Below, piece after piece: positions 56,601 through 64,000 of a DNA stretch of 64,000 bases. The notes beneath the pieces were generated by a model. That model was not told where the DNA came from. It saw only the letters and a list, made by a program, of their open reading frames with translations, and searched no databases. Both the position numbers and the translations under genes were made by a program. This stretch comes from Isoetes taiwanensis (Eukaryota; Streptophyta; Lycopodiopsida; Isoetales; Isoetaceae): contig JAJEKV010000016.1 in NCBI GenBank assembly GCA_021234155.1, positions 1,490,001 through 1,554,000 on the forward strand. Reading direction: 5' to 3'. Position 1 is the first letter of the stretch. Each line of letters begins with the position of its first letter.

Positions 56601-57999
56601 GAACGAACTCCAAACTAATGCTATTATGCATATATGTTTAAATATGCAAGTCCTAGATGTTGAATAAGGGTTTCAAAAATAAATCTTTCAAACTTTATGG
56701 CGGTAAAGGTGCATTAAGCATTTTCATGTTTTGCAATATTTGCAATCGTCCGATTATATCAAAGTTAGATGGCCTCTTAATAATTTATGATGTACATTTA
56801 TCCCTCTACAATAATTTAATCCTAGCATTCTGGCTTATTCATACCAATAATATTCTACCTCCTCTTCTCGACCTTGACAACATCACCATATTGAGCCGCA
56901 TTTTGACAAGCTTACCCCAACTAATTAACCTTAAACCATTACAACATATAACACATCATCACTAATGTTGTATCCTCTAGACCCATTGAGCTTAAGGAAT
57001 ACAAATCCAAGTCATGTATTATGTCTCAACACTTGGTATACTTTTTCACCGTCACAGTCTAAGCTGTAAGGTTGTCAAATATCTTTCTAAGCATGTATCT
57101 TATCCACAATTCATGTGGTCATTGGTTCTCCCATCTCAATGCCAATTTCTCTAAGGATTGTTGGTTTCACGGCCATTTACTACAATCATCTTTACTTTTT
57201 TCATGACAACCTCACCTTCGGTATTTACGAACAATTTCAAACCTTACAGAATCCATTCTGGCCACCCAAAATTGTCTGCCATGCATTCGTCCTCTCTCGA
57301 TTCATTTTGAATGAGGGTATCTGGTGCTGGCCTTCTTCACTATATGTTATTAGAGAAATACTTACATTTGTTGCAATCACAAGCTATAGGCATAAGTTGA
57401 AGGAAGTGGTTGCTATGTGTATGATGCCACCCTCTATTAATGCAATGAACATGTTCGTGAGAGCTCTTGATCACATTAGCATTTTAGAATTCATCTATAC
57501 CTTGACTATTTTTAGAATTCATCTATACCTTCACTATTGTAAGTCAATTACAATGCGTTTAATGCTCATGCTTAATTTTCTAAGGCTCATATAATGGGGT
57601 AACCATTTCTCTATCCCGCTTAGGGGTAGTGGTATTGCTACCCCCAATGAGTTTTAGTCAAGATAGTGTTCCATACTTCCTCCGATTTTAGAGCTATAAT
57701 TGCATTGACTATGCATTGGATCTGCTCTCTTTCACAAACGCGAAATCCTAGACCAACCTTAAAGCTTAAACTTCATGGTGTCCTTCCTTGATCGTCTATC
57801 CATTCTATTCCACTCCATGCTCCATTATTCCTAACCATTCCACATGTCCATGGATAATGATCGACCTTCCTAAATTACAATTCGCTGTATGAACACAATT
57901 ATATTTACAATTCTTTACTCCACTTACAGACTTCATTATGTATACCTATTTCACACGTCCACAACTAATGCCCGGCATCGCCGGGCACACGTTTCTAGT

Positions 58000-58965
58000 G
58001 CACAATTATTTTTACAATAACTCCATAATACAGTTAGGCTGGCAGACACATGAGATCATATAAAAAAACATTTGAGGTTAATATTAATGAAGACAATATA
58101 AAGACAATAAATCATATAAAATTTTATTCTAAATGTCACCGTTTCTGAAGCATGGACTGGTTTTCCAGGAAGTTGGTAATAGTTGAAAGTTCACCTGGAA
58201 CCGTGCAAAAGAATTAGGGAGAACTCTTAGCCATGCATGAAAATCTTACAAAAATCATAGAGAAGGCATCAAGCTTACGGACGACATATGACAGAGCTGC
58301 AATCTAAAAAAGAGTTCGAGCTACCAACATAAGCATTGCCTATAATATGAACCATAGACTACATGTATATAAAAAGAGGACCCACGTTGAATATGTTCCC
58401 AATGGCCACAAATTTTTAAGTCTTAATCTACAATCCAGCAATTAAATCGATCAAGTTTAATGTATACAACAATCAATCCACATTATTTTGATATATACCT
58501 AACCCCTCCAATCCACCAAATTGGAGAATTTGATGCCGAACATAAGCTCGAAAATCTCAAACCAGAAGAAACATATATTCGCAAATCCAAGTCCCTTGAG
58601 TAGGAGTTAAGCTCTCATGCATGTTTTATCTGCTCAATAAGCTTATAATTGGACTATAATCCATGCGCCCTCATAAATGCAAAATTCGTACTCCATCAGG
58701 AGTCCTTTCACCTGAAAGAAGTTAGATATTTTTTCACTATCAGCGAAAGATGTTCATGCACAAAAAAACTCTTACCTAAAGCTCTTAAATAAACCCTACT
58801 GTGAGTGTCCATGGCAAAATAAGCTAGATCATTTTTACGGCAAGCAAATCCTTGGATAATGAGAAAAATGTGCCCTGTGGATACTACAGAATTAAGCATG
58901 AAGAAACTGATACTCAACATTCGACATCATATAAAAAGATCTGGTGCTAAGATAAAATACCAGTC
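58000..58965. other. Stretch without a recognisable gene
   Basis: I see no coding sequence or repeat array here. Confidence 0.4.
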
Positions 58966-58969
58966 AAAT

Positions 58970-59315
58970 TATTTTCGCATCACATATTATAAAGGTAGAC
59001 CAGATACTTAACCTGCAGAAATAATGACTTCTACACAATGACACCACAAAGGATCTCACATTTATCAACGTCCTTGACTTGAAGCTTTATATATAATACC
59101 TGAATAACGGCCAAAGCCCTTAACGAAGACGTAACAATTATTCCTGCATAGCATATTGTAAAGGTAGACTATATTCAAAACCTGCAAAAACTTTACATAG
59201 TAACATCACAAAGGAGGTCACATTATCAACGTCCTTGGCTTGAAGCTTTATGCTTAATACCTGAGTAATGGCCAAAGCCCTTAGTGAAGAAATACCTAGC
59301 TCCCTAGTGAAGTAT
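58970..59315 (-). repeat. Tandem duplication of about 175 bp, exon-like
   Basis: Two similar units follow each other (about 58970-59145 and 59146-59315), each with CACAAAGGA, ATCAACGTCCTTG, CTTGAAGCTTTAT and GGCCAAAGCCCTTA. The second stays open on the minus strand with SLRALAITQVLSIKLQAKDV. I do not recognise a family. Confidence 0.45.
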
Positions 59316-59659
59316 GTGAAATAATGTCCTGCATGTTTAGGGTCGGATCCAACAAACAAAAAAATAATGAAGAGAAAAAAATCAAACGGCTCGACTCTAC
59401 CAGGTTCCAATCTTCCAAATCCAGGCAAAAATTATAGAGGTTCAAGGCAGATTGCTCTTTTGGCAAGTCTGCACCCGCTCACAATAAGCCGATTGTGCAA
59501 GGCTCACCCTAAATGAAATGTAGAATCCGGCACCGCAGCATAAACAAAGAGCAATCAAGGCGCCAAAATCGTCAAAGGCGCCAAAATCGTCAAAACTTAG
59601 TGTGCAGAGATGGCTACCAGAGGCTGAAGGAAAAAATTCAAAATACACATTCAATATCG

Positions 59660-59740
59660 GGGGAAGGGAACGCTGCATGCGGCGTTACATGCGGCGTTCC
59701 CTGGCACAAATACCAACACCTTCCCAAAATAAAAAAGAAG
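59660..59740 (-). repeat. Repeat with AACGCCGCATG palindrome, copy 2
   Basis: On the minus strand this matches 52590-52655, including GTGTTGGTATTTGTGCCAG and two tandem GCCGCATG copies. The central palindrome has one mismatch (GCTGCATGC). Confidence 0.55.
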
Positions 59741-60908
59741 ATATGCATGACAATAAATTCCAAAGTGTTGCAAATAATGGTAGAATTATATTTCTTGTAT
59801 AGAGACTTCTTTTCGAATTCCACGCTAACTCAAGATAGAAGACCGGCTTATTATTGTTGTAATATCATGTGGCCACATCGCATGATCTACCATCATGTAA
59901 ATTTTCCATGACAGCCTTCATGTACCCTTTATCACATAGCAAACAAACATGCAGATGAAGCTTACAGCATAAGCAATCTTTGATGTTGTTTAGACAATTG
60001 AAGCCAGAAGAGGCCAGAAAAAGGAAGCAGAAAAATAATACTGTTCATTACAAAAAATGGCATTCCAGTATGCCTCCGTTTCAAAAAATGCAACCCTGAT
60101 GTTTATTGATATTCATGATTTCACAAAAATATGGGATTGCAAGAAATACATAAAACTATTCATAAGGATGGCGAGCATGACAATAGCTAAGGTTTATCAT
60201 TTGGTTATCCTAATGCATTTTGTGAACTTGCCAAACTGTTTGTACAGTTGGAACCAAATTCAGGGTGGTTCACATATTTCTTTGGGCACATATGACGAAC
60301 AAGGGTGGGTGAGCAAGAGAAAAGTGAAAGAATATCAATATTACATTAGCCACATATGCATCAATAGGAGTGAGGCACGTGTTCTGCCAGTGCAACCGGA
60401 GTTGGAACTTCGTCTCAACCAGGTGAACAATGCTCCAAATAGCACCTCCCTGCCTCCCATGCCACTCACTGGAAATGATGATAAAGACGAAAAAATAAAA
60501 AAATAATATCAGATGTACTTCACAGGTAAGCCGGAATACAGTTGGGCTGCAATGGATGGTGACCATGTCATTAAATGCAAGTTGAAGACATCATACGCAT
60601 AACACATTATCGCTCAGCTGGTGCCTGAAGATGGTTGCATCCTGGACTCCTTCTCAGTCAGTACCTCTTCTTGTGTAACATTCATGCAAGGAAAACAAAG
60701 TGTGGCATTCAAAAAAAGACGATAAAATATGTTGCTTTCTGATATCTTACTTGGAAACGCTAGAGAAAATGGCAAACTAGTCAACTGGTGTCTCGGAGAA
60801 AGAGAAAGCAGAGGATGAGAATGTAGATCAGGGGGACCCTTCTAGGCCCAATCTCAGGATTACTCAAGGCACAGGCTTGTCCAACCTGGATGAGATTTTA
60901 GGGAAAGG
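59741..60908. other. Stretch with no clear gene
   Basis: A 149-codon open frame at 60057-60506 has no recognisable domain. A short stretch with GGTAAGCCGGAATACAG at about 60526 resembles GGTAAGCCGGAATGG at about 61151, suggesting related pieces. Confidence 0.3.
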
Positions 60909-61394
60909 ATGCAGAAGATGAAGAAAGTTTTGGAGTCCACCCAGCAAGATATTGACGCCTTAGAACCTATATTCCAAAAGATAGAGAGTATAAATCAATA
61001 TTTTGACCATACATTAGCTGTTGTGGCAGGGAAAAATACATTTCAATATTTGGACTCTCACTATAAGGAACAAGACGAGATGGAGATGACTGGAACACAA
61101 GAGCACTCTATTTCATGTAAATTAAAAATATTTCATCCTACTGAGTTATCAGGTAAGCCGGAATGGGAATTACTTGGAGGTACTGAAGCGCTCCACGTTG
61201 CCAAAAATATGTAGAGAATTGTCCAGGCCATCGAAGTTGATGTACCAGCTATAACAAGCTATTCAAAAATGGATACTTCTCAGGCTATAGAGATGGGGAG
61301 AGAGCATGCTCGGCAAATAGCTAGTGAACTCGGTGTGACACTTGAATCTGTATCAAAAACTCAGCGATTTCATCGCTCAGCCGATCTCTTGTAA
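60909..61394 (+). pseudogene. Unrecognised open frame with a single internal stop
   Basis: An ATG at 60909 opens 101 codons, a TAG stop follows at 61212-61214, and the same frame continues for about 60 codons to TAA at 61392-61394. The product is hydrophilic and probably helical (KVLESTQQDIDALEPIFQKI; TSQAIEMGREHARQIASELG). No domain was recognised. It could be the end of a decayed transposase. Confidence 0.35.
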
Positions 61395-61478
61395 ATTATA
61401 TGCCAAATGATGAATAGGAATGATGTGTTTGAATGACAATGTTTTTGTCTTTTATTAATTATGTCCTCTACTGTTGTC

Positions 61479-61504
61479 GAGAAGATCGCCACGGCGATCT
61501 TCTC
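61479..61504. repeat. Perfect 12-bp-stem hairpin
   Basis: GAGAAGATCGCC (61479-61490), AC, then GGCGATCTTCTC (61493-61504). It lies about 85 bp beyond the open frame ending at 61394. Confidence 0.7.
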
Positions 61505-61980
61505 CAGTGTTGTTATTATAAAAAATGCTTTATCCTAGTGTTCCCAATGTTCATTGTAAGGATTGTCATTACCTATATTCTATTTGCAGTTCACTAAATT
61601 ACCAATTAATTACTAGAAAGTTTTGCCATTGGGATCTTCACAATCATTTCAACATCTTCTTTTCTATCAGCTTTTCCTCAAACAAGAGCTCTAACGGACC
61701 CCTTTGAATGGAATTTTACTCACAATATAATTTCATTGCATCTTTTCTGCAATAAAATGCCAACTACTGCTCCGCACCAACCATTTTTTGCATCCTATGG
61801 GTAGTGTGCAACCTATTTCATACATAACTAATAAGCAAACTAATTAATGTTTGCTTATTAGTACTTATTAAGCCAATAACATTTTGTAGCATGAAGCATT
61901 TCAAGTTAATGAACTAAAGTGGTACTTATTAAGCCTATGCCACCGTATCTACTTTCCTCAATAGCTACAAAAATTAAAGA

Positions 61981-62072
61981 ACAAGGGGATTTGAACCCCA
62001 ACCATTTCTAAAACTCGTAAAATGGGTGCTACAGTTTACAAGTTTAGAAACTAACCCACTGAGCAAGAGAAT
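61981..62072 (-). repeat. tRNA-like SINE head
   Basis: On the minus strand, TTGCTCAGTGGGTTAG resembles a tRNA A box, and about 70 bp later GGGGTTCAAATCCCC is a strong B box with a perfect T-arm stem. The spacing is too long for a tRNA, and the outer ends do not pair as an acceptor stem, so a tRNA-derived SINE is more likely than a tRNA gene. Confidence 0.45.
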
Positions 62073-64000
62073 GCATGCTTTTCCTTTACCTTACGTGGTT
62101 CGGATAGAATACTATATACCAGACTAGTCACAATTTAATTCTTGTGCCCTTTGACATTTAACCTAGCTTTAAACATGAGATGTCTACTTCAACACTATGG
62201 CGACTATGAAGTAGTCTCATCAAGGTCAATGATCCATCCATGATTATCTTTTATTATGCTAGCTCTCATCTTACTTTAATTTTACCTGTTTGTAAAAAGC
62301 CTGCAGAGTTGTAGGGAGCTGTAGGCGAGTTTGAAACTGTTACTCTGACAGAGCCAATAGAAAATGCTTTTGGTACTTGAAAGGGAGGAACAAAAACCTA
62401 AAACATGATTTCCATTCTCACCTTCAACTGGTTCTTGGTAATTTCAAACCCAACTCACCCCAGAAATTCTCCGATTCAAATAGAAGAGAAGTCCCAATAT
62501 TACAATGAGCAATGTTGATCGCTGGTTCATCTTCCAAGGACAACCTAGTTGCAAAAGAAATCGTTTAAAAGAATAAGGTTCAAAAAGCATCTTGCATGTT
62601 CCTTGCATTTATTGTCAAGTCAGTTAATCAACACAACGAGTAAAGAAATGAAAAATTAGCTCATCATCGGCTTCACTTCTGATGGCTTTTCAGCTCTAAT
62701 AAGATGTGTTTTTTCGTCTTTCTTCCAATTCCAAAGAGAAGACTTGTCTTGGAGGTGCAAACATTGCATAGAAATTAGTGAAGGATGCAAAGGAGCAAGT
62801 TAGTGGTAGAAGCAACATGCTGGTCCGGGTGATTAGTCAATCTGGCAGACCAGAGCAACATTGATCATCAAAAGCAAACACCCGTCTTCGCATCTACACC
62901 ATAGCTCAAACATATAAGCAGATATCCCTGATAAAGAAGAACTTCTACAAACAATACTTGCTCAAGATTTTCATTACTTGTAAACTAGAAAATACATGAA
63001 ATAAAAGATAGCACGATGAAGGATAATGAACTTCCGAAACACCAATCCTCCATCCTTTTTCCTTCGATGCCATGTCCTCTGCTCATCTAGCTCCGCTTGT
63101 TAAAATTTAGGGCTACATTCTTAGGGTTGCCGTTTTTATTTTTTATAATATTTCGTTATGAATCAATAGAAGAAATATTGCATATGAATCGTTGATTTGA
63201 TTCCTTGCATTTGCATTTGCATTTACATTTGCATCTGACATCAAAATGCCCATAAATCACTAATATAGCTTAAATGTTGATGGACTTGGTGTGCCACAAT
63301 GCTTATGTACCTTGAGTATTTGTTAGATCATGTGCAGTTGCCATTATCATAATGCATTCACAATAAGAAATTTAAGTCCTTGAATGCCTCCATTGCCTCA
63401 TTGATAACTGCCTCCATCAATAGGAATTTCTATACACTTCAAATGAAGTGTAAAAGAAACTATTATGATCACTTTATAATAAATCATAAACTTCTATAGT
63501 ATGATGTTCAAGGTCATTAAACTAAACAGAACGTAATATTCATGGAATTCGCAACAATATATTTCTTAAGGCATAGCTATACAATGCAAATGATCCCTAA
63601 TTCATAGTAGTTAAAAATGGAAACATGGATTATCCTAGGAAACAATATATTAGAATACGCTCCTTGGTTGCTCATAATGTCTTTGTCAAAGTTGCTTCAT
63701 AAAACATAAGTTGCCATTGAAATGAATGGTTGTCCTTTTAAGAAGAAGAAACACTATAATTGAGATCCTCCGGAGAGCTAGCATTTTATTTCAGTAGGCC
63801 AAACAAACTCTAATCCATCCCTTTCTCTTTGTCTCAACAGTAAAGGCAGGTTGTCTCACCAGTAAAGTAGGACCAACGACTATAGAAAAGAAAGATGCTA
63901 CACATATAAATCTAAAAAATATCTTTTCTAGGTCTATAGGAGCAACAATTCAAAATGAAAATGTGGAAAAACAAAGAGGAAGTGCATAAAGTCTGTTTAA
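62073..64000. other. Stretch without a recognisable gene
   Basis: AT-rich sequence with no convincing coding region. A short GCATTTGCATTTGCATTTACATTTGCAT run is at about 63207-63234. No RNA gene or element end is visible. Confidence 0.4.

Larger units (their letters stand above)
51507..57998 (+). mobile_element. Helitron 2, about 6.5 kb, with 5' inverted copy of the 3' hairpin
   Basis: The left side has TCCTATATTATAATG at 51507, the same start as Helitron 1, preceded by A. The right side has a GCCCGGC-ATC-GCCGGGC hairpin (57970-57986), a short spacer and CTAG at 57995-57998, followed by T. A perfect 32-nt inverted copy of the terminal hairpin region is at 51525-51556, facing 57966-57997. No helicase or Rep is visible. 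The interior holds exon-like pieces: a PAN-domain exon at 53322-53630 and others near 54330-54400 and 54548-54720. The start could also be at 51502. The ends fit the Helitron rules, but there is no empty site to confirm them. Confidence 0.65.

Noticed and set aside
57115-57594. 159-codon open frame inside Helitron 2
   Set aside because: Its composition is AT-rich and it has no recognisable domain, splice context or homologue I know. It is probably a chance frame.

Overview
This window looks like nuclear DNA of a land plant. I infer a fern, because it carries aerolysin-type pore-forming protein genes with spliceosomal introns and plant-type TATA promoters, a gene class I know as an expanded, bacterially derived family in fern genomes such as Ceratopteris. 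Other plant signals are a pentatricopeptide (PPR) fragment, a NEF1-like membrane-protein fragment, a PAN-domain exon, a Ty1/copia polyprotein, LINE, MULE-like and CACTA-like elements, and Helitrons. There are no operons, rRNA genes or CRISPR arrays. The species call is inference only.

Layout. 1-2306: 3' half of a decayed LINE ending in poly-A. 2307-8040: duplicated block A, split by a solo LTR (2601-2786) and a precisely bounded 2.8-kb Helitron (3363-6160), and containing a broken aerolysin-like gene (copy A, minus strand, 6514-7536). 8201-12089: a duplicated upstream-type segment, then broken Helitron-type PIF1 helicase sequence cut off by a CACTA-like terminus at 12090. 14432-16917: satellite array 1 (about 655-687 bp units). 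17828-20510: a 5'-truncated copia element with an 878-codon integrase/RT/RNase H frame, followed by a palindrome-rich tail. 22196-22720: a third helicase fragment. 26840-29745: block B, holding the only uninterrupted aerolysin-like gene (copy B, two exons, 315 codons). 30112-31281: NEF1-like exons with one internal stop. 32021-39853: a 7.8-kb CACTA-like element with inverted termini and 3-bp target duplication, carrying satellite array 2 and a PPR fragment. 39910-40440: LINE fragment next to a remnant of aerolysin-gene 3' flank. 41570-43224: tandem array of a possibly tRNA-derived repeat. 44352-50931: a third aerolysin-like gene (copy C) split by a 5.6-kb GC-rich insertion that carries a MULE-like transposase gene, a convergent unknown frame and an array of hairpins. 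51507-57998: a second Helitron-like element with a 32-bp inverted copy of its own 3' hairpin near the 5' end. 58000-64000: mostly non-coding, with duplicated fragments and one tRNA-like SINE head.

How it fits together. The region is a mosaic in which a small pore-forming-protein family was duplicated with its flanks and then hit repeatedly by transposons. Because the duplicates preserve unoccupied sites, several insertions can be dated relative to the duplication and their ends read to the base (Helitron 1, the solo LTR, the LINE, the CACTA-like end at 12090). Copy B alone looks able to make a full protein. Copy A keeps an intact lectin-like first exon but has a frame-broken pore-forming part. 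Copy C is split and also carries a small 3' deletion.
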